Below are positions 56,104 through 64,000 of a stretch of DNA of 64,000 bases, piece after piece. How positions within the stretch are numbered: the first letter of the stretch is position 1; every line of letters starts with the position of its first letter. The notes beneath the pieces are model-generated. The model saw only the letters and a list, made by a program, of their open reading frames with translations, did no database searches and had not been told where the DNA came from. Both the position numbers and the translations under genes were made by a program. This DNA is from Rubrivirga sp046845755 (lineage in GTDB: Bacteria; Bacteroidota; Rhodothermia; Rhodothermales; Rubricoccaceae): the NCBI RefSeq assembly GCF_046845755.1, contig NZ_CP177357.1:2790001-2854000 (forward strand), written 5' to 3'.

Positions 56104-59100
56104 TCAGCGAGAGTCGTGGGTGCTCGCGCGGGGCGCGAGCGGGTCGAAGGCGAGGTCGGCCGTGGCGCCGTCGCCAGGGGGCATGTCGCGGAGCTGGCGC
56201 CGCAAGCGGCGGCCCTGGACGACGGCGTAGAGCGCCGGGATCATGACGAGGGTGTGGACGGTCGAGGTCACGAGCCCGCCGACCATCGGCGCGGCGATCC
56301 GCTGCATGACCTCGGCGCCGGTCCCGGTCCCAAAGAGAACGGGCGTCAGGCCGATGATGGTCGTGAAGACCGTCATGAGCTTGGGACGGACGCGGTCGAC
56401 GGCGCCCTCCTCGAGCGCGGCCTTGAGGCGGGGGACCGACGTCAGCCGGCCGGTCCGGCGGTACCGGGCCACGGCCTCGTCGAGGTAGACGTGCATCACG
56501 ACGCCCGTCTCGGCCGCCAGCCCGGCCACGGCGATCAGCCCGACCCCGACGGCGATCGAAAAGTGGAAGCCCAGCGCCAGCATCAGCCACACCGCGCCGA
56601 CGACGGCGAACGGCAGCGGGATCATCAGCAAGAGCGCCTCCTCCGCGCTCCGGAAGTGGAGGAACAGCAAGAGGAACACGATCGCGAGCGTGATCGGCAC
56701 GAGGACGGCCAGCCGCTTGTTGGCGCGCTCGAGGTACTCGAACTGGCCGCTCCACCGGATCGAGTAGCCGGGCGGGAGGGTGACGGCCGCCGCGACGGCC
56801 GCCTGGGCGTCGGCGACGTAGCCGCCGAGGTCGGCCCCGTCGTCGAGGTCGACGTAGACCCAGGCGTTCGGGCGGGCGTTCTCGGACTTGATCATCGGCG
56901 GGCCCGTCGCGAACCGGAACGTGGCGAGCTGGCCCAGCGGCACCTGGGCGCCGGACGGCGTCGGGACGAGGACCTGACGCAGCGCGGGCAGGTCGTCTCG
57001 CAGGCCTTGCGGGTAGCGGACGTTGACCGAATACCGCTCCAGCCCCTCGACCGTCGTCGTCACGTTCATGCCCCCGACGGCCGCCTGGAGCACGTCCTGG
57101 ACGGCGCCCGAGGTCAGCCCGTAGCGCGCGGCCTCGAAGCGGTCGACCTCGACGTCTAGAAAGCTCCCGCCCATCACGCGCTCGGCAAAGGCGCTCCGCG
57201 TGCCCGGCAGCCCGGCGACGGCCCGCTCGACCTGCTGCCCGAGCTGCTCCAACACGGCCAGGTCGGGGCCTGCGATCTTGACGCCGACCGGCGTCTTGAT
57301 CCCCGTCGCCAGCATGTCGATGCGCGTCTTGATCGGCATCGTCCAGGCGTTCGTGAGCCCGGGGAAGCGGATGGCGGCGTCGAAGGCGCGCGTCAGGCTG
57401 TCGCGGTCGATGCCCTCGCGCCACTCGTCCTCGGGCTTCAAGATGATGGTCGTCTCCAACATCGAGAGCGGGGCCGGGTCGGTCGCCGTCTCCGCCCGGC
57501 CGATCTTGCCGAACACGCGCTCGACCTCGGGGAAGGAGGCCAGGATGCGGTCGGTCCGCTGCAGGATGTTTTTGGCCTCCTGGGGCGAGACGCCCGGCAG
57601 CGTCGTCGGCATGTACAGCAAGTCGCCCTCCCACAACGGCGGCATAAACTCCGACCCGATCTGGGGGAATGGGACGACCTCGGTGCCCAAGAGCAGGCGC
57701 TGGACCGGGAGGACCGTGATGAACAGGATCGCGAAGCCGACCGCGAGGATGGCCTTCGGGTGCCGCAGCGTCCCGCGGATGATCGGCCGGTAGGTGCGGA
57801 TAAAGAACCGGGCGACGGGGTTCTGGTCCTCCCGGCGGATCTTGCCGCGCACGAAGACGGCCATCAGCGCCGGAACGAGCGTCACGGCCAGGATCGAGGC
57901 CGCGGCCATCGCGAACGTCTTGGTGAGCGCGAGCGGCCGGAACATCCGGCCTTCGACGCCCTCGAGGGTGAACACGGGCAGGAAGCTGACGGTCACGATC
58001 AAGAGCGAGAAGAACAGCGACGGCCCGACCTCCTTGGCCGCCTCGACGACGGCCCGGAGCCGCTCGCTTTCCGTTAGCTGGGGCGGGTCATCCCCCGCAT
58101 CCCGCCTCCCGTATCCCGGATCCCTCTTCCCCTCCCGCGCCCGCTCGATGTGCTTGTGCGCGTTCTCGACCATCACCAGGCTCGCGTCCACCATCACGCC
58201 GATGGCGATCGCGATGCCGCCCAGGCTCATGATGTTGGCGTTGATGCCGAGCAGCCGCATCACGCCCAACGCGATCAGGATGCCGACCGGGACCGTGACG
58301 ACGGCCACGAACGCGCTCCGCACGTGCAGCAAAAAGATCAACACGACGAGCGCGACGACCAGCAGCTCCTCCCAGATCTTGACCGTCAGCGACTCGATGG
58401 CCCGACCGATCAGCCCGCTCCGGTCGTACTCCGTCACCACGTCGACGCCGGCCGGGAGCCCCGCCTCGAGCTCCGCGATCCGGGCCTTGACCCGGTCGAT
58501 GGTCGCCTGCGCGTTGCCGCCCGAGCGCATCACGACGATCCCGCCGACGACCTCGCCCTGGCCGTTGACGTCGGCGATGCCGCGCCGGATCTCGGGCCCC
58601 AGCCGCACGTCGGCGACCTGGCCGACCGTCACCGCCGTCCCGCCCTGGGCCTTGATCGCGACCGCCCGGATGTCGTCGACGCCCTGGAGGTAGCCCTTGC
58701 CGCGGACGATGTACTCGCGCTCGCCGAGCTCCAAGAGCCGCCCGCCCACGTCGCGGTTGCTCTGGCGCAACGCCTCGGCGACGGTCCCGATGGGAACGCC
58801 GTACGCCGCCAGCCGCTGGGGGTCAACGACGACCTGGTACTGCTTTTGGAACCCGCCGATGGATGCCACCTCGGCGACGCCCTCGACGGCCTGGAGCTCG
58901 GTCTTGAGGTAGAAGTCCTGGAGGCTGCGGAGCTGGCCGAGGTCGGTCCCGCCCGTCGTGTCGCGCAGGGAGTACTGGTACACCCAGCCGACGCCGGTCG
59001 CGTCGGGGCCGAGCGCGGGGGCGGCGCCGTCGGGCAGGCGGTCCTGGATCTGGCTGAGGTACTCGAGCACGCGGGAGCGCGCCCAGTACAGGTCCGTGCC

Positions 59101-59424
59101 GTCCTCGAACAGGACGTAGACGAAGCTCGTCCCGAACATCGAGTACCCGCGGACGGTGCGCGCGCCGGGGACCGAGAGGAAGGCGGAGGTGAGCGGGTAC
59201 GTCACCTGCTCCTCGACGATCTGCGGGCCCTGCCCGGGGTACTCGGTCCGGATGATGACCTGGACGTCGCTGAGGTCCGGGATGGCGTCGACGGGCGTCG
59301 TGACGGTCGCCCACGCGCCGAGGGCGACGACGAGCGCGGTCACGAGCCCGACGAGCAGCCGGTTCTCGGCGCTCCACTCGATCAAGCGTTCCAGCGTGCC
59401 GTCCTTGGCGTCGGGGCCTCTCAT
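56104..59424 (-). CDS. cusA: CusA/CzcA-type heavy-metal RND efflux pump
   Basis: 1106 residues, inner-membrane proton-driven exporter of the HME-RND family. The TM4 signature NANIMSLGGIAIAIGVMVDA...VENAHKHIE matches the monovalent copper/silver subgroup rather than the Zn/Co CzcA subgroup. Other landmarks: N-terminal first helix LVGLVTALVVALGAW, TVTTPVDAIPDLSDVQVII, GYSMFGTSFVYVLFEDGTD, and the last helices near SSTVHTLVMIPALYAVV. Its first four bases overlap the stop of cusB (ATGA). Works with CusB and the CusC-like TolC. Confidence 0.95.
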   Translation of the reverse strand: MRGPDAKDGTLERLIEWSAENRLLVGLVTALVVALGAWATVTTPVDAIPDLSDVQVIIRTEYPGQGPQIVEEQVTYPLTSAFLSVPGARTVRGYSMFGTSFVYVLFEDGTDLYWARSRVLEYLSQIQDRLPDGAAPALGPDATGVGWVYQYSLRDTTGGTDLGQLRSLQDFYLKTELQAVEGVAEVASIGGFQKQYQVVVDPQRLAAYGVPIGTVAEALRQSNRDVGGRLLELGEREYIVRGKGYLQGVDDIRAVAIKAQGGTAVTVGQVADVRLGPEIRRGIADVNGQGEVVGGIVVMRSGGNAQATIDRVKARIAELEAGLPAGVDVVTEYDRSGLIGRAIESLTVKIWEELLVVALVVLIFLLHVRSAFVAVVTVPVGILIALGVMRLLGINANIMSLGGIAIAIGVMVDASLVMVENAHKHIERAREGKRDPGYGRRDAGDDPPQLTESERLRAVVEAAKEVGPSLFFSLLIVTVSFLPVFTLEGVEGRMFRPLALTKTFAMAAASILAVTLVPALMAVFVRGKIRREDQNPVARFFIRTYRPIIRGTLRHPKAILAVGFAILFITVLPVQRLLLGTEVVPFPQIGSEFMPPLWEGDLLYMPTTLPGVSPQEAKNILQRTDRILASFPEVERVFGKIGRAETATDPAPLSMLETTIILKPEDEWREGIDRDSLTRAFDAAIRFPGLTNAWTMPIKTRIDMLATGIKTPVGVKIAGPDLAVLEQLGQQVERAVAGLPGTRSAFAERVMGGSFLDVEVDRFEAARYGLTSGAVQDVLQAAVGGMNVTTTVEGLERYSVNVRYPQGLRDDLPALRQVLVPTPSGAQVPLGQLATFRFATGPPMIKSENARPNAWVYVDLDDGADLGGYVADAQAAVAAAVTLPPGYSIRWSGQFEYLERANKRLAVLVPITLAIVFLLLFLHFRSAEEALLLMIPLPFAVVGAVWLMLALGFHFSIAVGVGLIAVAGLAAETGVVMHVYLDEAVARYRRTGRLTSVPRLKAALEEGAVDRVRPKLMTVFTTIIGLTPVLFGTGTGAEVMQRIAAPMVGGLVTSTVHTLVMIPALYAVVQGRRLRRQLRDMPPGDGATADLAFDPLAPRASTHDSR

Positions 59425-60821
59425 CGCGCGGCCTCGTCTGGCTCGCCCATGTCCATCCCCGGCATCGACGCCATCGCGCCGAGCGACGCGGCGAGGCGGG
59501 CCTCGGAGTCGATCAGGAACTGGGCGCCCGTGACCACGCGGTCGCCGACGACGACGCCCTCCAGGATCCGCACGAGCCCGCCCGACTCTTCGCCCAGGCG
59601 GACCGGCTGGGGCCGGAAGCGGCCCTCGCCGAGCGCCAGGATGACGGCGGCCTCGTCGCCCGTCCGCACGACGGCCTCACTCGGGACGACCGGCCCGGGC
59701 GCGCTCGCGGCGCCGTACAGCGTGGCCGTGGCGTACATCCCCGGACGCAACCGCCCGCCCGCGTTTGCGAGCGTGACGCGCGCCGTGCCCGTCCGCGTCA
59801 TCGGGTCGAGCGTGTCGTAGACGAGGTCGACGCGGCCCCGCAGCTCCTCGCCCGGCTGCGATGGCAGCGTCACGACCGCGCGCGTGCCGCGGGCGACCCA
59901 CCCGAGGTCCTGCTCGGGCACGGCGACCTGGAGGTACAGCGCGCCCAGGTTGACGATGTCCATCAGCGGCATCCCCGGCGTGGCCTGCATCCCCTCGACG
60001 ATCCGCTTGTTCTGGACCGTCCCGGACGCGGGCGCATAGAGCGTGATCCGCTCCTGAATCGCCCCACTCCGCTCGACGGCCGCGATCTGCTGGGCGCCCA
60101 GTCCAAAGAGCCGCAAGCGGGTCCGGGCCGCCTCGACGAGCCGGTCGGCCCCGTCGCCGCCGCCGAGCAGCTCTCTGTTTCGGACGGCGAGGAGCAACTC
60201 CTGCTGGGTCGACACCAGCTCGGGGCTGTAGATCTCCAGGAGCGGCTGGCCCTGGCGGACGCGCTGGCCCTCGGTGTCGACGTAAAGCCGCTCGACGAAC
60301 CCGCCGACCCGGAGCGTGACGGTCTCCCGGCCGGAGTCGCGGGCCTCGAACGTGCCCGTCGTCCGCAACTCGCGTTCGAGCTCGCGGGACGTGACCGTGG
60401 CCGTCCGGACGCCGATGTTCTGGAGCGTGACCGGGTCGATCTCGACGGTCCCGGCGGGCGCGCCGGAGACCGGGACGGGCTCGAGGTCCATCCCGCAGAT
60501 GGGGCAGACGCCGGGCTCGTCCTGGACGATCTGCGGGTGCATCCCGGACTGGTAGACGATGCCGTCGCCGTCGAGGTCGTATTGGGCGAGCCCGCCCGTC
60601 GCCGGGACCGCGTCGGCGGCGGTGGGCGGCGGCGTCTCCGTCACGGTGAGGTCGGGCGCGGGCGCGTCGTCGCGGGTGAGGGCCCAGGCGATGCCCGCGA
60701 GCACCACCAAGACGAGGAGCACACCGGCCACCAAGAGCGGGCGGCGCGCGCCGGGCTCGCGGGGCGTCTCGGCGTAGACGTCGGCCGGATCGGGCGCGTC
60801 CGGAGTGTGGAAGTCGCTCAT
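59421..60821 (-). CDS. cusB: CusB-type periplasmic adaptor with metal-binding domain
   Basis: 466 residues, a membrane-fusion protein. One N-terminal membrane helix (LLVAGVLLVLVVLAGIAWAL), then a heavy-metal-binding module with YQSGMHPQIV and CPICGMDLEPV (Cys-X2-Cys and Met ligands). The adaptor body follows: VDPVTLQNIGVRTATV (barrel-sandwich), a helical hairpin around residues 185-260, and LRGRVDLVYDTLDPMTRTG. A Met-rich tail ends ASMPGMDMGEPDE. Overlaps the next gene by four bases. Confidence 0.94.
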   Translation of the reverse strand: MSDFHTPDAPDPADVYAETPREPGARRPLLVAGVLLVLVVLAGIAWALTRDDAPAPDLTVTETPPPTAADAVPATGGLAQYDLDGDGIVYQSGMHPQIVQDEPGVCPICGMDLEPVPVSGAPAGTVEIDPVTLQNIGVRTATVTSRELERELRTTGTFEARDSGRETVTLRVGGFVERLYVDTEGQRVRQGQPLLEIYSPELVSTQQELLLAVRNRELLGGGDGADRLVEAARTRLRLFGLGAQQIAAVERSGAIQERITLYAPASGTVQNKRIVEGMQATPGMPLMDIVNLGALYLQVAVPEQDLGWVARGTRAVVTLPSQPGEELRGRVDLVYDTLDPMTRTGTARVTLANAGGRLRPGMYATATLYGAASAPGPVVPSEAVVRTGDEAAVILALGEGRFRPQPVRLGEESGGLVRILEGVVVGDRVVTGAQFLIDSEARLAASLGAMASMPGMDMGEPDEAAR

Positions 60822-62116
60822 CGGTGGTGGGGGGCGGCGTGGCCGGGGGCCGGCGCGGGCGCGTCGATGGCGTCGGTGCCCAGGGCGCGCTGGAGCGCGG
60901 CGACGGCGACGAGCACGTGGTGGTGGGCGTCGGCGGCGGCGAGGGCGACCTCGAACCGCGTCCGCTCGGCCCCGAGGAACGAGAGGTAGTCGGCCTCGCC
61001 CGTCGTGTAGGCGGCGAGCGTGGACTCGACCGTCGTGGCGGCGAGCGGCAGCAGGCGCTCTTGGTAGAGCGCGTGCGCCCGGCGCGTCTGGCGGACGCGC
61101 TCGGCGAGCGCGGCGACCTGCGTGCGGAGTGACGTGTCGAGGGCGGCGGCGCGGGCGGCCGTCTCGGCGACGCGCACGCGGGCCTCGGCCTCCCGGGCGC
61201 GCAGGCGGCCCCGGTCGAGGGGGATCCGGCCCGAGACCATCACGCCGATCGCGTCGCGCCCGTCGGCGGTCATCGGCACGTCGCGGTCCGCGATGTCGGT
61301 GTAGACGACGCCGACCGCGAGCTCGGGGTAGACGGCCTTCTGGGCGAGGGCCACCTCGGCGGCGGCCCGCTGGCGGGCGAGGGCGAGGGCGCGGCGCTCG
61401 GGGCGGGCCTCGAAGGCGAGCGCGACGAGCGCGTCGAGATCATCGGGCAGCGCGGGCGGCTCGACGGCGACGGGCGTGCCGACCAGGTCCGGGCGGTCGG
61501 CGAGCCGGGCGAGCGTCTGGAGCGCCTCGACGCGGTGGGCCTCCAGCATGAAGAGCCGCTGGGCAATCCGCTCGCGTTCGAGCTGCACCTGCAGGATCGC
61601 CGCTTGGGGCCCGCGCCCCACCTCGTAGCGGACCGCCGCCGCCTCCGCGAACGCCCCGAGCCGCGCCTGGTACGCCACGAGCACAGCCTCGACGTGGTGG
61701 GCGTGGACCAGGTCATAAAACGCCCGGCGTGCCTCGAAGGCGAGATCAAGGGAGAGCGCGTCGGCCTCGGCGCCCGATACCGCGGCCGCGAGGTCGGCGG
61801 ACCGGCGGCGGAGCCCCAGCGCCCCCGGCCACGGCAGCGCCTGCTCGACGCGCCACTGGCTCCGCTGCGCGCCCCGAGCGGTCAGGACCGGGAACGGCGC
61901 GAGCATCACCGACGCGGTCGGGTCGGGGCGCGCGCCGACCTGGTCGCCGCGCTGGGCGAGCGCGTCGGCGTCGAGCCGGGCGGCCGCGAGCGTGGGGTTC
62001 GCGTCGGACACGGCGCCGAGGACGACGTCGAGGCGGAGGGTGTCGGGGGCCTGCGCGACGGCCGGGGCGGCCAACAGGGCCAGCAGCGCGGCGCGCGCGA
62101 CGAACGGGAGGGGCAT
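60818..62116 (-). CDS. cusC: TolC-family outer-membrane channel (CusC-like)
   Basis: 432 residues. Signal MPLPFVARAALLALLAAPAVAQ. The mature sequence is a TolC-like repeat of amphipathic helices: LDVVLGAVSDANPTLAAARL, DALAQRGDQVGARPDPTASV, YEVGRGPQAAILQVQLER and the second half DRGRLRAREAEARVRVAET. This forms the outer-membrane conduit of the tripartite pump. Unlike E. coli CusC it has no lipoprotein cysteine. Four-base overlaps link it to cusB. Confidence 0.93.
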   Translation of the reverse strand: MPLPFVARAALLALLAAPAVAQAPDTLRLDVVLGAVSDANPTLAAARLDADALAQRGDQVGARPDPTASVMLAPFPVLTARGAQRSQWRVEQALPWPGALGLRRRSADLAAAVSGAEADALSLDLAFEARRAFYDLVHAHHVEAVLVAYQARLGAFAEAAAVRYEVGRGPQAAILQVQLERERIAQRLFMLEAHRVEALQTLARLADRPDLVGTPVAVEPPALPDDLDALVALAFEARPERRALALARQRAAAEVALAQKAVYPELAVGVVYTDIADRDVPMTADGRDAIGVMVSGRIPLDRGRLRAREAEARVRVAETAARAAALDTSLRTQVAALAERVRQTRRAHALYQERLLPLAATTVESTLAAYTTGEADYLSFLGAERTRFEVALAAADAHHHVLVAVAALQRALGTDAIDAPAPAPGHAAPHHR

Positions 62117-62179
62117 GGTCTGAAGACGGGCGACAACGGGCGGGAGCGGACGCCGGGGCGTCCTTCACGTCCGGTCGGC

Positions 62180-62548
62180 TCAGACCAGCAGGACCGAGAG
62201 GCTCAGGTGACGGCGGACGGCGGCCCGTGGGGGGCCGTGCCTCGCCGTGGTCGGGCGCGCGGTCGCGACCGGCGCCGGGGGCACCGCGAGGCGGGCGACG
62301 ACAGCGACGACCGGGTCGGGCCGGAGCGTCGGCGGGGGCACTACGGCGTCGCTCGTGGCTGGGGCCTCGAGGTCGCAGCACACCGCGAGCGGGGCGTCGT
62401 CATCGCCGCAGGGCATGTCGCAGGGGGCGCCCGTCGCGTCCGTCATCCCGCAGCCCATGTCCATGTCCATCGGGCCCGGCGTCCACGCGGTGCCGCCCGC
62501 CAGCAGGGCGAGGGCCAGGACGAGGGCGGGGATCCGGGACAGCATCAC
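62180..62548 (-). CDS. Small exported Met/Cys-rich protein of the copper locus
   Basis: 122 residues. Hydrophobic N-terminus (SRIPALVLALALLAGGTAW) then WTPGPMDMDMGCGMTD, CDMPCGDDD and AVCCDLEAP: seven closely spaced Met and six Cys residues in about 45 positions, a likely copper-binding segment. The rest is Pro/Arg-rich and ends in a hydrophobic LSLSVLLV. It resembles the small DUF2946-like periplasmic proteins near copper genes, but the match is weak. Two adjacent ATGs (62548, 62545) are possible starts. A TACCTTCC promoter-like sequence at 62551-62558 is so close that the transcript may lack a leader. Confidence 0.7.
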   Translation of the reverse strand: MMLSRIPALVLALALLAGGTAWTPGPMDMDMGCGMTDATGAPCDMPCGDDDAPLAVCCDLEAPATSDAVVPPPTLRPDPVVAVVARLAVPPAPVATARPTTARHGPPRAAVRRHLSLSVLLV

Positions 62549-62642
62549 ACGGAAGGTAGAGGGCTCCGGCCCCGACGGCCTCAGGGTGGACCCGGGTCGA
62601 GCCTTAAAGTCTGGACAGATTCACGGCCCGAGGCGGCGCCGC

Positions 62643-63203
62643 TCAGCGCCAGACGAGCGCGTCGATGGCGGCCTCGCGCGCGGCCCACACGGCGTCGGGG
62701 TCGTGGCCGTGCGTCGTCGCCCACGCGTCGAGGTGACCGCGGTGCCAGGCCCGCTTGTAGGCGCCGGCCTGGTCCGGCCGGATCGTCTCCTGGACCGAGA
62801 ACAGCGGGACGGGGCGGCGCACGCCGGGCCACGTCAGGTCGACGAGGTCGTCGCCGACGGCGAGCACGCAGTGCGCCTCGGGCACGGCGCGGAAGCCGTG
62901 GGCGCGGAGGGCGGGCCCGGTGCGCGGCGTGTTCGTGCCGTCCATCATGTACAGCCCGAGCCGGAGCTCGACGGGCAGCCCGACCTCGTCGGCGAGCGCC
63001 GCCAGCAGGGCGTGCTTCGAGCTGCACGTGCCGCGCCGGTCGCGCAGGACGGCCTCGGGCCCGGTGTGCGTCGGGCGGCCGTAGGGCAGGTCCCAGACGA
63101 GCCGGGCGGCGTCGCGGAACGTCCACGCGCCCTGGGCCGCGAACCGCGCGCCGAGCGGCCGGGACGTGTCGAGCGGAGCGTCGGGGAGGCCGAGGGGGAT
63201 CAT
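62643..63203 (-). CDS. Transglutaminase-like protein
   Basis: 186 residues. The transglutaminase-like core is visible as RDRRGTCSSKHALLAALADE (catalytic Cys 60), ...VPEAHCVLAVGDDL (His 111) and VDLTWPG (Asp 122). Such domains act as cysteine proteases or amidases; cytoplasmic since there is no signal. The frame stays open upstream for 183 codons through the 21-bp repeat array, but the intergenic translation (Arg/Cys-rich, then repeated FLGPPDP) is not credible, so the start MIPLGLPDAP at 63203 was chosen. Confidence 0.85.
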   Translation of the reverse strand: MIPLGLPDAPLDTSRPLGARFAAQGAWTFRDAARLVWDLPYGRPTHTGPEAVLRDRRGTCSSKHALLAALADEVGLPVELRLGLYMMDGTNTPRTGPALRAHGFRAVPEAHCVLAVGDDLVDLTWPGVRRPVPLFSVQETIRPDQAGAYKRAWHRGHLDAWATTHGHDPDAVWAAREAAIDALVWR

Positions 63204-63354
63204 CGGGGCGGTGGAGAGCGGTAGAGGCAAGGTGCCCCGAGAACGCGGGCGGCGCCCGCAGATCGCGGGAATGCAGGCGCGCACGAATGCTGGCGCGCAA
63301 GCGGGTGGCTGGCGGTTTGGGGCTCGAGCCCTCGCGGCGATACCCGATGCTGTC

Positions 63355-63725
63355 GGGTCCGGAGGTCCTAGGAACGGGTCCGGAGGTCCTAGGAACGGGT
63401 CCGGAGGTCCTAGGAACGGGTCCGGAGGTCCTAGGAACGGGTCCGGAGGTCCTAGGAACGGGTCCGGAGGTCCTAGGAACGGGTCCGGAGGTCCTAGGAA
63501 CGGGTCCGGAGGTCCTAGGAACGGGTCCGGAGGTCCTAGGAACGGGTCCGGAGGTCCTAGGAACGGGTCCGGAGGTCCTAGGAACGGGTCCGGAGGTCCT
63601 AGGAACGGGTCCGGAGGTCCTAGGAACGGGTCCGGAGGTCCTAGGAACGGGTCCGGAGGTCCTAGGAACGGGTCCGGAGGTCCTAGGAACGGGTCCGGAG
63701 GTCCTAGGAACGGGTCCGGAGGTCC
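63355..63725. repeat. 21-bp minisatellite, 17.7 copies
   Basis: The unit GGGTCCGGAGGTCCTAGGAA(C) is repeated 17 full times plus 14 bases (371 bp) with no visible sequence variation between copies. Each unit contains two perfect palindromes, TCCGGA and TCCTAGGA. Because 21 is a multiple of three, four of six frames are open through it (for example FLGPPDP repeated on the minus strand), so it creates false long ORFs. No spacers separate the units, so it is not a CRISPR array. Confidence 0.95.
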
Positions 63726-63754
63726 AGAGGGAGGACGGCTTGCGCCAGCCAAGG

Positions 63755-63792
63755 CACCCTCACCCTGTCCCTCTCCCGAGGGGAGAGGGGAC
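63755..63792 (-). repeat. Dispersed intergenic repeat, copy 4
   Basis: CACCCTCACCCTGTCCCTCT followed by CCCGAGGGGAGAGGGGAC. On the minus strand this has the same order as copy 1 (hairpin then AGGGTGAGGGTG) but lacks the roughly 20-base insert between the two blocks found in copies 1-3. Confidence 0.55.
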
Positions 63793-64000
63793 GCTACAGG
63801 CGGTCTCGCGCCAGCAGCTAGGCTTGCGCTACCGAGCCCGACCTCCCCTCCCGGACGGGAGGGGCTGGGGGAGGGCGACCGGCACGACGCCTGTGGACCG
63901 CCTGGCGCCAGCCCCGCCCACGCTCGGCTCCGTTGCTGGGGTGTCCGCCAGCAGGACGCGAGGCAAAGGGCTGGCGGCAGCGCCTCCGACTGCGAGGGAG

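Larger units (their letters stand above)
63204..64000. other. Gene-free right end with repeats
   Basis: About 800 bases to the window edge without a supportable gene. It comprises about 150 bases of spacer, a 371-bp minisatellite (63355-63725) and about 275 bases of dispersed GC-rich repeat material (hairpin copy 63755-63792; CCTCCCCTCC/GGGGGAGGG palindromes near 63850, similar to those at about 5340-5420). Confidence 0.6.

Noticed and set aside
63355..63725. CRISPR array
   Set aside because: Units are directly contiguous with no spacers, and no cas genes are present.
62643..63752. Transglutaminase gene extended upstream through the minisatellite
   Set aside because: The extension would be FLGPPDP repeats plus an Arg/Cys-rich stretch; a normal start lies at 63203 and 21-bp repeats are open in four frames by arithmetic.

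Overview
The window is very GC-rich chromosomal DNA. It is densely coded, with short intergenic spaces and almost no mobile DNA. A type IX secretion (T9SS) C-terminal sorting domain (20151-22469) and a PorQ-like T9SS protein (45225-46190) place it in the Bacteroidota/Rhodothermota (FCB) group. Extreme GC content, a B12-dependent ribonucleotide reductase, a Nik1-like multi-HAMP hybrid kinase and Bacteroidota-like TAnnTTTG-type promoter sequences fit a marine Rhodothermota lineage such as Rubricoccaceae (inference from gene content; no 16S rRNA is present). No tRNA, rRNA, CRISPR array, transposase or phage gene was found.

Layout. 1-540: a DUF433/DUF5615 toxin-antitoxin-like pair, cut by the left edge. 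754-5208: class II ribonucleotide reductase (nrdJ), a 625-base non-coding stretch with one perfect DnaA box, an extremely acidic 56-residue microprotein that is too short for usual gene calling, and a divergent acidic hypothetical. 5261-10924: a PhoD-like phosphatase, a membrane protein, a VOC dioxygenase and the ribosome GTPase Der, separated by dispersed palindromic repeats. 10925-12800: an exported methionine sulfoxide repair set (msrA-msrB-msrB). 12831-22469: a secreted protein, a 7TM histidine kinase, a class II photolyase, a lytic transglycosylase and a T9SS cargo.

22985-33686 is a signalling block. It holds a soluble kinase with three diverged sensor modules, a 1846-residue hybrid kinase with an array of HAMP repeats, GAF and three receivers, an EcsC-like protein and an NtrC-type regulator. 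34266-44859 is mostly housekeeping: GIY-YIG protein, UppP, RqcH, two carboxypeptidase-regulatory-like secreted proteins, CBS protein, RecN, a cold-shock-like protein and SecA. 45225-49122 holds PorQ, a two-TM protein, two tandem lipoproteins and a UbiB-type kinase. 49156-54365 holds a tandem-domain beta-lactamase-fold protein and a histidine kinase/OmpR regulator pair.

54427-62548 on the minus strand is a copper/silver defence locus: Met/Cys-rich exported peptide, TolC-type CusC, CusB with metal-binding domain, CusA, and a cupredoxin lipoprotein, followed by two more lipoproteins. The last 800 bases contain a transglutaminase-like protein gene end, a 21-bp minisatellite of almost 18 copies and further dispersed repeats.

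Functionally the window is dominated by cell-envelope biology: oxidised methionine repair, copper export, peptidoglycan lipid carrier recycling, wall turnover, secretion (Sec and T9SS), and three or four separate phosphorelay systems.
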